Shown here: positions 1 through 8,293 of the stretch, one piece after another | How the letters are laid out: every line of letters begins with the position of its first letter | Numbering within the stretch: position 1 is the first letter of the stretch | Source of the DNA: an uncultured Clostridium sp. | GTDB taxonomy: Bacteria; Bacillota; Clostridia; Lachnospirales; Lachnospiraceae | Reading direction: 5' to 3' | Assembly (NCBI GenBank): GCA_937885015.1 | Contig: CALAAS010000040.1 | Location: 1-64,000, forward strand | DNA length: 64,000 bases | Notes under the pieces: model-generated | Database searches by the model: none | Told to the model about the DNA's origin: nothing | The model's input: the letters and a program-made list of their open reading frames with translations, nothing else | Program-made: the position numbers and the translations under genes

Positions 1-47
1 GTGTTCGGGACTTGCACCCGTTAGAGCGCGCCCATGGCGCGCAAACC
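1..47 (-). mobile_element. 5' end of a probable group II intron (partial, runs off the window)
   Basis: On the minus strand, after the U-run of the rpmF terminator, the sequence forms a GC-rich hairpin (arms GCGCGCC and GGCGCGC around a three-base loop). It continues CTCTAACGGGTGCAAGTCCC and runs off the window. This CUAACGGGUGCAAGUCCCG block resembles the start of domain I of bacterial group II introns. Position supports this: class C introns are known to insert just behind intrinsic terminator hairpins, as here. Only the first 40-47 bases are visible, so neither the reverse transcriptase nor domains II-VI can be checked. The exact 5' splice position is uncertain. Confidence 0.6.
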
Positions 48-77
48 AAAAAAAGAGACCAGCACATCGCTGATCTC
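48..77 (-). terminator. rho-independent terminator of yceD-rpmF
   Basis: A 9-bp stem (GAGATCAGC with GCTGGTCTC, one G.U pair) with a five-base loop is followed on the minus strand by seven Ts. It lies 14 bp behind the rpmF stop codon. Confidence 0.9.
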
Positions 78-91
78 CCTTGAATTCCAAA

Positions 92-274
92 TTAGTCCTC
101 AACTTTAATGATTTCTTTCTTGTTGTAAGAACCGCAAGCCTTGCAAACTCTGTGAGGCATCATCAGAGCACCGCACTTGCTGCACTTTACTAAGTTCGGA
201 GCACTCATTTTCCAGTTAGCTCTGCGGCTGTCTCTTCTTGCTTTGGAAGATTTGTTCTTTGGACAGATAGACAT
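92..274 (-). CDS. rpmF: 50S ribosomal protein bL32
   Basis: This 60-residue protein is a structural component of the large ribosomal subunit. The N-terminus MSICPKNKSSKARRDSRRA is the typical basic bL32 start. Two CxxC pairs (CSKC and CKAC, residues about 31-48) form the zinc ribbon of the C+ form, so the protein should bind zinc. The start has a strong ribosome site (AAGGAGG, 7 bases before ATG). It follows yceD by only two bases, the common bacterial arrangement, so both are surely co-transcribed from the promoter at 822-850. Nothing unusual is seen in it. Confidence 0.97.
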   Translation of the reverse strand: MSICPKNKSSKARRDSRRANWKMSAPNLVKCSKCGALMMPHRVCKACGSYNKKEIIKVED

Positions 275-276
275 GG

Positions 277-795
277 TTACACCTCCTTAAATTCATTGAA
301 TATCTCCTGGATAACCGACATCCTTGGATCGAGCGACCTAGTGTCACAGGTACAAGTCCGAAGATTAAGATTTGTACCACATCTATTGCAAATCCCTTTG
401 CAGTCTTCCCTGCACAGGACTTTCATAGGCAAGCTCAGTAGCAGTTCGTTGCAAACCAACTGGTCTACATCCAGATTGTAACCTTTCAAATAAGGCTCTT
501 CGTCCAGACTCTCCTCCTGTCCGGCCGAAAGTTCAAACTCACGGTCAAATATCAGGTCACAGGGAAAAATCACAGGCTCCAGGCAACGGGCACAGGGTGT
601 CTCCACCGTAACCGTCAAAGTACCGCGCATCACAAACTTTCGCTTGGTTTTGCTCTCAATCTCCAGCTCAAAGGGCTCTGCTTTTCGAATTTCAAATACA
701 GCGCCGCCCAGCTCCACAGAAGAAAGCTCCGGTACCGCCTTATAGCTTTTTCTCTTACCCTCACAGGTAAAAAGTTCAGACAAATTAATCAGCAT
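277..795 (-). CDS. yceD: YceD/DUF177 family protein
   Basis: A 172-residue member of the DUF177 (YceD) family, which is nearly always encoded upstream of rpmF. Family members have been linked to 23S rRNA accumulation or ribosome assembly; the biochemical role is not settled. The sequence shows a conserved CARCLEP motif in the middle and a Cys-rich end with CREDCKGICNRCG followed by CTC, probably a metal site. The AGGAGA ribosome site is at 801-806. It is the first gene of the yceD-rpmF operon, whose promoter lies immediately upstream. Confidence 0.9.
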   Translation of the reverse strand: MLINLSELFTCEGKRKSYKAVPELSSVELGGAVFEIRKAEPFELEIESKTKRKFVMRGTLTVTVETPCARCLEPVIFPCDLIFDREFELSAGQEESLDEEPYLKGYNLDVDQLVCNELLLSLPMKVLCREDCKGICNRCGTNLNLRTCTCDTRSLDPRMSVIQEIFNEFKEV

Positions 796-821
796 ACTAA
801 TCTCCTAATACGCACTATGAT

Positions 822-850
822 ATTATACAAAAGCGTTTCTGGTTTGTCAA
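822..850 (-). promoter_or_regulatory. consensus sigma-A promoter of yceD-rpmF
   Basis: On the minus strand TTGACA (850-845) is separated by exactly 17 bases from TATAAT (827-822). Both hexamers match the consensus perfectly. The start codon of yceD is 27 bases further on. Confidence 0.9.
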
Positions 851-897
851 CGATTATTTTGCGGAATATTCAAAACAAATCAAATATTCCATCAAAA

Positions 898-940
898 GCG
901 ACAGCTGCCAGCCGGAACCCCGGTTCTTTGCAGCTGCCGC
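898..940 (-). terminator. terminator behind pta-ackA
   Basis: Behind ackA the minus strand forms a long stem (GCGGCAGCTGC with its partner ending CAGCTGTCGC) enclosing a second small GAACC/GGTTC hairpin. TTTTGAT follows. The U-run is short but the stem is strong and the position right. Confidence 0.65.
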
Positions 941-980
941 TCACAGTCCTGTTTTACATATTACTACAGGCGGTTGATTT

Positions 981-2171
981 TTATTTTACCAGCGCAGCGG
1001 TCTCGCGGGCGATGGCCAGCTCCTCGTTGGTGGGTACCAGAAGTACCTTTACCTTGGAATCATCTGCAGAAATAATCCGCTCTTCGCCTCTGACATTATT
1101 CTTTTCATCATCCAGTTTTACGCCCAGATAGGTCAGGCTGTCGCAGACATTCTTGCGCAGTACCTTGTTATTCTCGCCGATTCCTGCCGTAAATGCGATG
1201 GCATCCACTCCGTTCATGACAGCGGCGTAAGCGCCGATGTACTTGATTACCCGGTAATCAAACACATCCATTGCCAGCTGTGCCCTCTTATTGCCAGCTG
1301 CTGCTGCATCTTCCAGATCACGTCCATCGCTGGACACACCGGAAATTCCAAGCATACCGGATTTCTTATTAAGAACATCGTTCATCTCATCCAGGGACAG
1401 ACCCTCTTTCTTTCCTACAAAATCAAGAATCGCCGGATCCAGATCGCCGGATCTCGTGCCCATCAGAAGGCCTTCCAGCGGAGTCAGACCCATGCTGGTG
1501 TCAACGGATTTTCCGCAGTTCACTGCGGAAACGCTGGCGCCGTTTCCGAGGTGACATACAATAATCTTCATCTGATCGTAGGGTTTTCCAACGAGCTCTG
1601 CCGTCCTCTTGGATACGTAGCTGTGGGAAGTACCATGAAAACCGTATCTTCTCACCTTATATTTCTCGTAATACTCATAGGGAATTCCGTAAATGTAGGC
1701 AACCTCCGGCATGGTCTGATGGAACGCCGTATCAAACACAGCCACCATCGGTACGCCCGGCATCAGAGTCTGGCAGGCGCGGATACCGATGAGGTTTGCC
1801 GGGTTGTGCAGGGGAGCCAGATCGTTACACTCCTCGATTGCCTTAATGGACTCATCGTCGATCAGGCAGGAAGACGTAAACTTCTCACCGCCGTGAACAA
1901 TACGGTGTCCCACAGCGCCAACCTCGGAAAGGCTCTTGATAACGCCCGTTTTCTCATTCATCAGGGCCTTGATAACCGCATCAATGGCCTCCGTATGGGT
2001 CGGCATCGGGATTTCACTCTTCTCCTTCTCACCGCCCTCCGGCTGATACGTCAGCATACCGTCGATTCCGATTCTCTCACAGAGTCCCTTGGCCAGAACT
2101 TCCTCAGAAGCTGAGTTGATCAGCTGATATTTCAGGGAAGAACTTCCACAGTTAATTACTAAAATATTCAT
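981..2171 (-). CDS. ackA: acetate kinase
   Basis: Acetate kinase (396 residues, usual length) makes ATP and acetate from acetyl phosphate and ADP in fermentation; it is cytoplasmic. The ASKHA fold signatures are clear: NCGSSSLKY at the N-terminus, FDTAFHQTMP near residue 145-155, GFHGTSH near 178 and the C-terminal GIGENN segment. It follows pta by 30 bp on the same strand, so acetyl-CoA is converted to acetate by products of one operon. The GAGAGGAAACAGAC sequence before the ATG is a reasonable ribosome site. Confidence 0.97.
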   Translation of the reverse strand: MNILVINCGSSSLKYQLINSASEEVLAKGLCERIGIDGMLTYQPEGGEKEKSEIPMPTHTEAIDAVIKALMNEKTGVIKSLSEVGAVGHRIVHGGEKFTSSCLIDDESIKAIEECNDLAPLHNPANLIGIRACQTLMPGVPMVAVFDTAFHQTMPEVAYIYGIPYEYYEKYKVRRYGFHGTSHSYVSKRTAELVGKPYDQMKIIVCHLGNGASVSAVNCGKSVDTSMGLTPLEGLLMGTRSGDLDPAILDFVGKKEGLSLDEMNDVLNKKSGMLGISGVSSDGRDLEDAAAAGNKRAQLAMDVFDYRVIKYIGAYAAVMNGVDAIAFTAGIGENNKVLRKNVCDSLTYLGVKLDDEKNNVRGEERIISADDSKVKVLLVPTNEELAIARETAALVK

Positions 2172-2201
2172 GTCTGTTTCCTCTCTCCATGTACCTTTTC
2201 T

Positions 2202-3203
2202 TTATGCCATCTGAGCCTGTACAGCAGTCAGAGCAACTACACCTACGATGTCCTCAGCAGAACAGCCGCGGCTTAAATCATTAACCGGTCTTGCAATACC
2301 CTGCAGCATCGGACCATAGGCCTCTGCCTTGGCAAGACGCTGAACCAGCTTGTAACCGATATTTCCACAGTCCAGGTTCGGGAAAATCAGAACATTGGCA
2401 TGACCTGCCACTTCACTTCCCTTGGCCTTTGACGCAGCAACCTCCGGAACAATAGCAGCATCCAGCTGCAGCTCGCCGTCCAGTTCCAGCTGCGGATATT
2501 TCTCATGGGCGATCTCCACTGCTTTCGTCACCTTGTCAACCAGCGCATGCTTTGCACTTCCCTTGGTAGAATGGGACAGCATGGCAATTACCGGCTTCTC
2601 ACCCAGAAGGGCGCGGAAACTCTTGGCACTGGAATCTGCAATCGCTGCCAGCTCTTCCGAAGTCGGATCCTGATTCAGGCCGCAGTCTGCAAACAGAAAC
2701 GTTCCATTGCAGCCATACTCGCAGTTAGGAACATCCATAATAAAGAAACCGGATACAAGCTCTGTACCGGGTGCTGTCTTTAAAATCTGCAGTGCCGGAC
2801 GCAGCGTATCGGCTGTGGCATGGCAGGCGCCTGCCACCAGACCGTCTGCATCTTTTTCCCTAACCATCATAACGCCATAGGTAATGTAGTCATTTTTCAG
2901 AGTCTCCTGTGCCTTCTCAGGAGTCATCCCTTTATTCTTTCTCAGTTCGTACAGTGTCTCAGCATAGTGATCAAATTTCGGATCTGTTTCCGGATCCACT
3001 ACCGTAACCCCTGTCAGGTCAACTTCCAACCATTTGGCACCATCCATGATCTTCTCTTCTTTTCCGATCAGGATCAGATCAGCCGTGCCCTCCTTCAGAA
3101 TCTGGGCAGCTGCAGTCAGAGTTCTCTTATCCTCACTCTCAGGTAAAACAATCGTCTGCTTGTCCTGTCTTGCCTTTTCTTTCATTAAATCAATAAATGC
3201 CAT
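2202..3203 (-). CDS. pta: phosphate acetyltransferase
   Basis: Phosphotransacetylase of the short (class I) form, 333 residues, converts acetyl-CoA and phosphate to acetyl phosphate and CoA. Characteristic stretches are LPESEDKRTL near the N-terminus, AGACHATADTLRPALQ in the middle, MLSHSTKGSA and the C-terminal NDLSRGCS motif. It lacks the extra N-terminal domains of the long enterobacterial enzyme, as usual in Clostridia. It is the first gene of the pta-ackA operon. The ribosome site is AAAGGGG. Confidence 0.97.
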   Translation of the reverse strand: MAFIDLMKEKARQDKQTIVLPESEDKRTLTAAAQILKEGTADLILIGKEEKIMDGAKWLEVDLTGVTVVDPETDPKFDHYAETLYELRKNKGMTPEKAQETLKNDYITYGVMMVREKDADGLVAGACHATADTLRPALQILKTAPGTELVSGFFIMDVPNCEYGCNGTFLFADCGLNQDPTSEELAAIADSSAKSFRALLGEKPVIAMLSHSTKGSAKHALVDKVTKAVEIAHEKYPQLELDGELQLDAAIVPEVAASKAKGSEVAGHANVLIFPNLDCGNIGYKLVQRLAKAEAYGPMLQGIARPVNDLSRGCSAEDIVGVVALTAVQAQMA

Positions 3204-3249
3204 GGTTAAAAACCCCTTTCATAAGTGTGTGTATATACTACTTGTACCC

Positions 3250-3278
3250 ATTATATACCACTTGTTTATTGTATACAA
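3250..3278 (-). promoter_or_regulatory. probable promoter of pta-ackA
   Basis: Minus strand TATAAT (3255-3250) is 17 bases from a weak -35 TTGTAT (3278-3273). The -10 is perfect and lies 47 bp upstream of the pta start codon. Confidence 0.6.
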
Positions 3279-3338
3279 GAGCGTTTTCTCATTTTTTGCT
3301 TAAATAATTTTTTAACAGGCTTGTTTGCTTTTTAACCC

Positions 3339-3367
3339 TTTACACCCGGAATCTTCCTCTATATAAT
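3339..3367 (+). promoter_or_regulatory. sigma-A promoter of tmcAL-udk
   Basis: TTTACA (3339-3344), 17-base spacer, TATAAT (3362-3367). The first in-frame ATG (3366) overlaps the -10 box, so translation must start further on, at 3411. Confidence 0.85.
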
Positions 3368-3410
3368 GGTATATCATACATCAGCAAACCACAAAAAGGA
3401 ATTTATTTTT

Positions 3411-4676
3411 ATGAAAACTGTCGGTTTAATCACAGAATATAACCCTTTTCACAGCGGCCATCTATACCATATGGAGGAGGCAAAGAGACAGGCTGGTGCT
3501 GCCTTTTCCATTGCACTCATGAGCGGAAATTTTGTACAGCGCGGAGAACCGTCTGTTTTTGACAAGTACACCCGAACCATGGCAGCACTTCTGGCCGGAG
3601 CCGATCTCGTTCTGGAAATCCCAACCCCTTTTTCTACCGCCTCCGCCCGTGAATTTGCCTCCTACGGAGTTGCCCTCCTGACGGCCCTTGGAGTGGACAG
3701 CCTAGTTTTCGGCAGTGAATGCGGCGAACTGTGCCTTCTCCAGGAGACAGCAAGTCTTCTGTCCAGCGAGACAGCAGCGTTTCAGGAACGCCTTCTCCTT
3801 TATCAGAAGCAGGGTCTTACCTATCCCCAGGCCAGGGCCAGGGCGCTGGAACGCCCGGACCTTCTCCCGCTGTTGGAAAATCCCAACAATATTCTTGGAA
3901 TTGAATATCTGCAGGCTGCTGTGAAACTGAAAAGTCCCATGGAGCTTCTTACCATAAAGCGGCAGGGAAAACACTACCATGACACCGCGCTTCCGGAGGA
4001 AGCGACAGACTGTCCGCCGTCCGCCACTGCCATTCGAGCCTCCCTCCGAAAAATAAATTCGATCCACTGTGGGAAAAACGGAGCAGGAGAACTTGGATCC
4101 CTTCTTTCCAGACTGCTTCCAAACGTGACACTGCCTGCTTATAAAGAGGCAGTTCCAATCTTTCCAGATGACCTGTCTGAGCTTTTAAACAGCCGGATTC
4201 TCGACCGCATGTACTCCGGCACAGAAGAACGGATTCGGATCTCTGACCTGACGCCGGATATGGAGGCCAGGCTCCTGCGCCCGCCCTATCGCCCCCTTCT
4301 CTTTGAGGCACGCGTCCAGGATCTAAAGACACGACAGATGACGTACACCAGAGTCAGCCGGGCACTCCTGCACCTGATTCTTCAGATTTCAGAGGTACAA
4401 ATGGAGACATGGAAACAGATGGGATACGCCCCCTATGCCAGAGTTCTCGGTTTTCGCAGGTCGGCGGCAAAGGCCGGTCTCCTGGGCCATCTAAAACAAA
4501 AAAGCGCCATTCCCATTCTGACAAAAATGGCTGACGCACAAAAGCAGCTTTCCCCGAAAGCCTATTCTCTTCTCGAAACAGAAATCCGCGCTTCCCATCT
4601 CTATGAGACGCTGAAATCCAGAAGAGGAGGAACATTCCAAAATGAATTTACAAAAGAAATTCTGATTCTTCCATAA
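3411..4676 (+). CDS. tmcAL: tRNA(Met) cytidine acetate ligase
   Basis: The 421-residue protein belongs to the nucleotidyltransferase family formerly called YlbM. Its characterised member acetylates the wobble cytidine of elongator tRNA-Met (ac4C34) with acetate and ATP. The HIGH-like motif region GLITEYNPFHSGHLYH is at the N-terminus, and NNILGIEYL near residue 160 is a second family signature. The start at 3411 is chosen because AAAAGGA lies 10 bases before it and an upstream in-frame ATG falls in the -10 box. The gene is divergent from pta-ackA, whose product acetate is the substrate of this enzyme; that link is only suggestive. udk follows by 42 bp. Confidence 0.9.
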   Translation: MKTVGLITEYNPFHSGHLYHMEEAKRQAGAAFSIALMSGNFVQRGEPSVFDKYTRTMAALLAGADLVLEIPTPFSTASAREFASYGVALLTALGVDSLVFGSECGELCLLQETASLLSSETAAFQERLLLYQKQGLTYPQARARALERPDLLPLLENPNNILGIEYLQAAVKLKSPMELLTIKRQGKHYHDTALPEEATDCPPSATAIRASLRKINSIHCGKNGAGELGSLLSRLLPNVTLPAYKEAVPIFPDDLSELLNSRILDRMYSGTEERIRISDLTPDMEARLLRPPYRPLLFEARVQDLKTRQMTYTRVSRALLHLILQISEVQMETWKQMGYAPYARVLGFRRSAAKAGLLGHLKQKSAIPILTKMADAQKQLSPKAYSLLETEIRASHLYETLKSRRGGTFQNEFTKEILILP

Positions 4677-4718
4677 AGGAAAATCACAAAATCCAGCATA
4701 CCAAAAGGAGAACATATT

Positions 4719-5354
4719 ATGACAGAGTCCATTACCCCCGTTATCATCGGCATTGCAGGCGGAACCGGCTCCGGAAAATCTACGCTGACCAATCGGCTCC
4801 GCGATTCCTTTGGAGACCAGGTTGCCGTTTTATACCACGACAACTACTACCGTTCTTACAGGGAGATTCCGCTGGAAAAACGCAGGCAGCTGAATTATGA
4901 TCACCCGGACGCCTTTGAAACACCGCTTCTGGTCAGCCATCTCAACACGCTGAAACACGGCAAAGCCGTTGAGTGCCCGATTTATGATTATAAATCCTAT
5001 GAACGTTCCGCCAAAACGCTCCATGTGGAGCCAAAACCCGTTATCCTTCTGGAGGGAATTCTGGTATTAAGCGATGAAGCGCTTCGGGATCTATTAGATA
5101 TAAAGATTTATGTGGACGCCGACGCCGACGAGCGAATCCTGCGCCGGATTCTCCGCGATACCCGGGAACGGGGACGCCAGCTGGAGCAGATCATCGACCA
5201 GTATCTGACTACTGTAAAACCCATGCACTACCGATTCGTGGAACCCACCCGGAGTTATGCAGACCTGGTTACCAACAGTGGAAAAAATGAGGTGGCCTTT
5301 TCCCTGATCCGCGGAGAAATCGCCCGCCGGCTTCAGATATCCACCTCATCGTAA
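4719..5354 (+). CDS. udk: uridine kinase
   Basis: Uridine/cytidine kinase (211 residues) phosphorylates uridine to UMP in pyrimidine salvage. The P-loop is GIAGGTGSGKST near the N-terminus; YHDNYYR, the NYDHPDAF stretch and VDADADERILRRILRD are typical of the family. The start is supported by AAGGAG 9 bases before the ATG. It is the second gene behind the promoter at 3339-3367. The neighbouring methyltransferase is convergent with only 24 bp between the stops, and no clear terminator is visible there. Confidence 0.95.
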   Translation: MTESITPVIIGIAGGTGSGKSTLTNRLRDSFGDQVAVLYHDNYYRSYREIPLEKRRQLNYDHPDAFETPLLVSHLNTLKHGKAVECPIYDYKSYERSAKTLHVEPKPVILLEGILVLSDEALRDLLDIKIYVDADADERILRRILRDTRERGRQLEQIIDQYLTTVKPMHYRFVEPTRSYADLVTNSGKNEVAFSLIRGEIARRLQISTSS

Positions 5355-5378
5355 ATGGCCCAAAACCTCAAGCCATCG

Positions 5379-6542
5379 TTATGGTTCCTGCAACAGTCCC
5401 CGGAGCGTCGGGGATACATGGAGTTCCCGAAGCATCCGGTCCAGGGCGGCGCTGTCCGCCTTTTTACCCTGCCGGATCGCCCGGATCATAATATTTTTCG
5501 GCGTGTGCTCCATATCGATGAATTCCAGTATCTGGGTCCGGTATCCAGCCTGCTCCAGAAGCTGCGCCCGTATTCCATCGGTCAGGAGCGCAGCCATCCG
5601 CTCTTTCAGAAGCCCGTACTGGAGAACCGGAGCCAGCATCTCATTTTCCACCTGACGGTTCAGCTCATGCTGGCAGCAGGGGACGGAAAGAATTACCCGT
5701 GCCCCCCACTTTACCGCCTTGGCCAACGCATAGTCTGTCGCCGTATCGCAGGCGTGGAGTGTGACCACCATATCCACCTGATCAACTCCCTCATAGCCTG
5801 CAATATCTCCCTGCTGGAAAGAAAGCTCTGTAAACCCAAACTGCTTTGCCAGGCGGCTGCACAGGGCAATCACATCCTTCTTCAGGTCGAGTCCGATAAT
5901 CCGGACCGGATACCCTTTCTTTTCTTTCAGATAATAGTACATGGCAAACGTCAGATACGACTTCCCACAGCCAAAATCCAGAATCGTGTTCACACGGTCC
6001 TGGCTCAGTTTCGGAAGAATGTCTTCAATAAATTCCAGGAAGCGGTTAATCTGCCGGAATTTATCGTACTTTGCCCGAACCACCTGGCCCTGAGGCGTCA
6101 TAACTCCCAACTCCACCAGAAACGGAACCGGCTCTCCCTCCGGCAGGATATAGCGCTTGGAGCGATTGTGGAACACCGGCCCTGGCTGGATAGAGGAACC
6201 CGCGGCCATCATTTTCTTCTTTTCTTTTATGGTAATGGTTCCCTTCTTACTGATCAGGATATGGGCCGTCCCATTCCTGGAAATCAGTTCTCCGTTCCGG
6301 TATCCGGAAAGAAACTGCTCCAGCACATAACGGCCTACCTCTTCCTTTCCGCCATTTTTCTGAAACGCCTGTTTTTCGGTAAATTCCTCCACCTGAAATG
6401 CCAGCTTTCCCCGCAGCATCAGAGGACGCACCGTCATCCGGATGAACAAATCCCGATTTCTGGGATTGCTGAAAATCATCTTCTCCAGATCACCGTCTAA
6501 AAAACGATCCAGTAATGTGCTGAGCGCTTCTGTCTTTTCCAT
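5379..6542 (-). CDS. class I SAM-dependent methyltransferase (METTL25/RRNAD1-like)
   Basis: A 387-residue protein whose C-terminal half (about residues 180-330) is a Rossmann methyltransferase domain. It has motif I DFGCGKSYLTF, a GLDLKKDV acidic loop, and VTLHACDTATDYAL followed by VPCCQHEL. The HACD and PCCQ elements are typical of the Methyltransf_32 group, whose bacterial members are mostly uncharacterised and probably act on RNA. The N-terminal 180 residues are a separate domain without an evident family. It lies 29 bp behind the DUF711 gene and is the last gene of the run that starts near 12.8 kb. Substrate unknown. Confidence 0.75.
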   Translation of the reverse strand: MEKTEALSTLLDRFLDGDLEKMIFSNPRNRDLFIRMTVRPLMLRGKLAFQVEEFTEKQAFQKNGGKEEVGRYVLEQFLSGYRNGELISRNGTAHILISKKGTITIKEKKKMMAAGSSIQPGPVFHNRSKRYILPEGEPVPFLVELGVMTPQGQVVRAKYDKFRQINRFLEFIEDILPKLSQDRVNTILDFGCGKSYLTFAMYYYLKEKKGYPVRIIGLDLKKDVIALCSRLAKQFGFTELSFQQGDIAGYEGVDQVDMVVTLHACDTATDYALAKAVKWGARVILSVPCCQHELNRQVENEMLAPVLQYGLLKERMAALLTDGIRAQLLEQAGYRTQILEFIDMEHTPKNIMIRAIRQGKKADSAALDRMLRELHVSPTLRGLLQEP

Positions 6543-6571
6543 CTCACGTTTCGCCTTTCTTTGCTTTACTT

Positions 6572-7936
6572 TTAATTTTTAAAGCTGTGGACCGGAGCCG
6601 GAATCCGTCCGGTACGGCTGATAAATTCGTCACAGGAGAAACGGTTTACCGGGATAATCGGTGCGTAACCCAGAAGACCTCCAAACTCCGCCGTCTCTCC
6701 CACCGTCTTTCCGATTACCGGAATCAGGCGGACTGCCGTCGTTTTCTGATTGATCATGCCGATAGCCGCCTCATCCGCAATGATGCCGGCAATGGTGGTT
6801 GCCTTCGTATCGCCCGGAATGGCAATCATATCAAGTCCCACCGAGCAGACACACGTCATGGCCTCCAGCTTTTCAATGGTCAGAGCCCCTTCCGACACCG
6901 CATCAATCATTCCCTGATCCTCGCTGACCGGAATAAAAGCACCACTCAGGCCTCCCACATAGGAGGATGCCATAATTCCACCCTTTTTCACCTGGTCGTT
7001 GAGCATGGCAAGAGCCGCCGTCGTTCCCGGAGCACCGCTTCGCTCCAGACCGATTTCCTCCAGAATCTCTGCCACACTGTCTCCCACTGCCGGAGTCGGC
7101 GCCAGAGATAAATCAATGATTCCAAAGGGAACGCCCAGGCGTCTGGATGCCTCCTGCGCCACCAGCTGGCCAACCCGCGTAATTTTAAAGGCTGTTTTCT
7201 TGATAGTCTCACAGAGCACCTCAAAATTCTCACCGCGTACCTTTTCAAGCGCCGTCTTTACCACGCCGGGCCCGCTGACTCCCACATGGATCACTGCATC
7301 CGCCTCTGTCACTCCGTGAAACGCTCCTGCCATGAACGGATTGTCATCCGGCGCATTACAGAATACCACCAGCTTGGCACAGCCAAGAGAATCCCGTTCT
7401 TTCGTCGCCTTTGCCGTCTCCAGAACCATCTCTCCCATCAGACGGACGGCATCCATATTCAGTCCCGTCTTTGTGGAACCCACATTGATGGAGCTGCAGA
7501 CACGATCCGTGACAGCCAGCGCCTGGGGAATAGAGCGAATCAGGAGTTCCTCCGCCTGGGTCATTCCCTTGGCAACCAAGGCCGAATAGCCTCCAATAAA
7601 ATTAACGCCCACTTCTTTCGCCGCCCGATCCAGGGTTTTTGCCATCTCCACAAAATCCTCCGTCGTCCGGCAGGCGCTGGCCCCCACCAGAGCAATGGGG
7701 GTTACAGAAATCCGCTTATTCACGATCGGAACGCCAAATTCCCGACCGATGGCGTCTCCCGTCTCCACCAGATCTCTGGCGTAGGACGTGATTTTCTTAT
7801 AAATCTTTTCATTCATCCTGCCCAGGTCGCTGTCGCTGCAGTCCAGCAGGCTGATTCCCATGGTAATGGTACGCACATCCAGCTTCTCATTGGAGATCAT
7901 GTTATTGGTCTCCAAAACCTCATACATGTTAATCAT
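6572..7936 (-). CDS. DUF711/UPF0210 ('PFL family') protein
   Basis: A 454-residue protein of the UPF0210 (DUF711) family, named for a fold resembling pyruvate formate-lyase; no enzymatic activity is established. The sequence is very conserved in type: NMISNEKLDVRTITMGISL, many Gly-rich loops and ASACRTTEDF. No glycyl-radical motif is seen, so this is not a formate lyase. The partner ACT protein is 27 bp upstream, the same pairing known from Streptococcus and other Firmicutes, which implies a joint task in sensing or handling a small molecule. Start 7936 is supported by AAAGGA; an ATG three codons later is the alternative. Confidence 0.85.
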   Translation of the reverse strand: MINMYEVLETNNMISNEKLDVRTITMGISLLDCSDSDLGRMNEKIYKKITSYARDLVETGDAIGREFGVPIVNKRISVTPIALVGASACRTTEDFVEMAKTLDRAAKEVGVNFIGGYSALVAKGMTQAEELLIRSIPQALAVTDRVCSSINVGSTKTGLNMDAVRLMGEMVLETAKATKERDSLGCAKLVVFCNAPDDNPFMAGAFHGVTEADAVIHVGVSGPGVVKTALEKVRGENFEVLCETIKKTAFKITRVGQLVAQEASRRLGVPFGIIDLSLAPTPAVGDSVAEILEEIGLERSGAPGTTAALAMLNDQVKKGGIMASSYVGGLSGAFIPVSEDQGMIDAVSEGALTIEKLEAMTCVCSVGLDMIAIPGDTKATTIAGIIADEAAIGMINQKTTAVRLIPVIGKTVGETAEFGGLLGYAPIIPVNRFSCDEFISRTGRIPAPVHSFKN

Positions 7937-7963
7937 CGCTCTATCGTCCTTTCCCCGCCTGGC

Positions 7964-8236
7964 TTAAATACGGTGCATGCTGGTAAAAATTTCCTCTTTC
8001 TGACAGCGGATCGTCACGCCGATCTCCTCTCCCAGAGCTGCCAGCTCCCGTGCCATATCATCAAACGGCTTTTTTGCCCCTGAAATATCTACGATCATCA
8101 TCATGTTGAAGTATTCCTGAAGAATGGTCTGCGTAATATCAAGAATATTCATATTGTTGTCTGCCAGGTAATTGCACGTTTTTGCCACAATGCCAACCCG
8201 ATCTTTTCCTACGATCGTAATAATAATCTTGCTCAT
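7964..8236 (-). CDS. ACT-domain protein (UPF0237)
   Basis: A 90-residue stand-alone ACT domain protein. The N-terminus IIITIVGKDRVGIVAKTCNYL is the usual ACT beta-alpha start and the Gly-containing turn fits ligand binding between subunits. ACT domains normally bind amino acids or related small molecules; the ligand here is unknown. AAAGGAGG precedes the ATG. The DUF711 gene follows by 27 bp, a conserved neighbourhood, suggesting that this protein is its regulatory partner. Confidence 0.88.
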   Translation of the reverse strand: MSKIIITIVGKDRVGIVAKTCNYLADNNMNILDITQTILQEYFNMMMIVDISGAKKPFDDMARELAALGEEIGVTIRCQKEEIFTSMHRI

Positions 8237-8293
8237 ATTAGCCTCCTTTATATTTCAGCCGTTTTCCAGACACCGCGCCCGGTCCGGCTATTC

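Noticed and set aside
1..47. tRNA 3' half on the minus strand
   Set aside because: The GGGTGCAAGTCCCG element looks like a T-arm, but the preceding GC hairpin and spacing do not form an acceptor or anticodon arm; a group II intron start fits better.
3366..3410. Upstream start for tmcAL
   Set aside because: The ATG at 3366 overlaps the -10 box and has no ribosome site; the ATG at 3411 has one.
5355..6500. 381-codon plus-strand frame after udk
   Set aside because: It is antisense to the methyltransferase gene, without a ribosome site and without recognisable domain.
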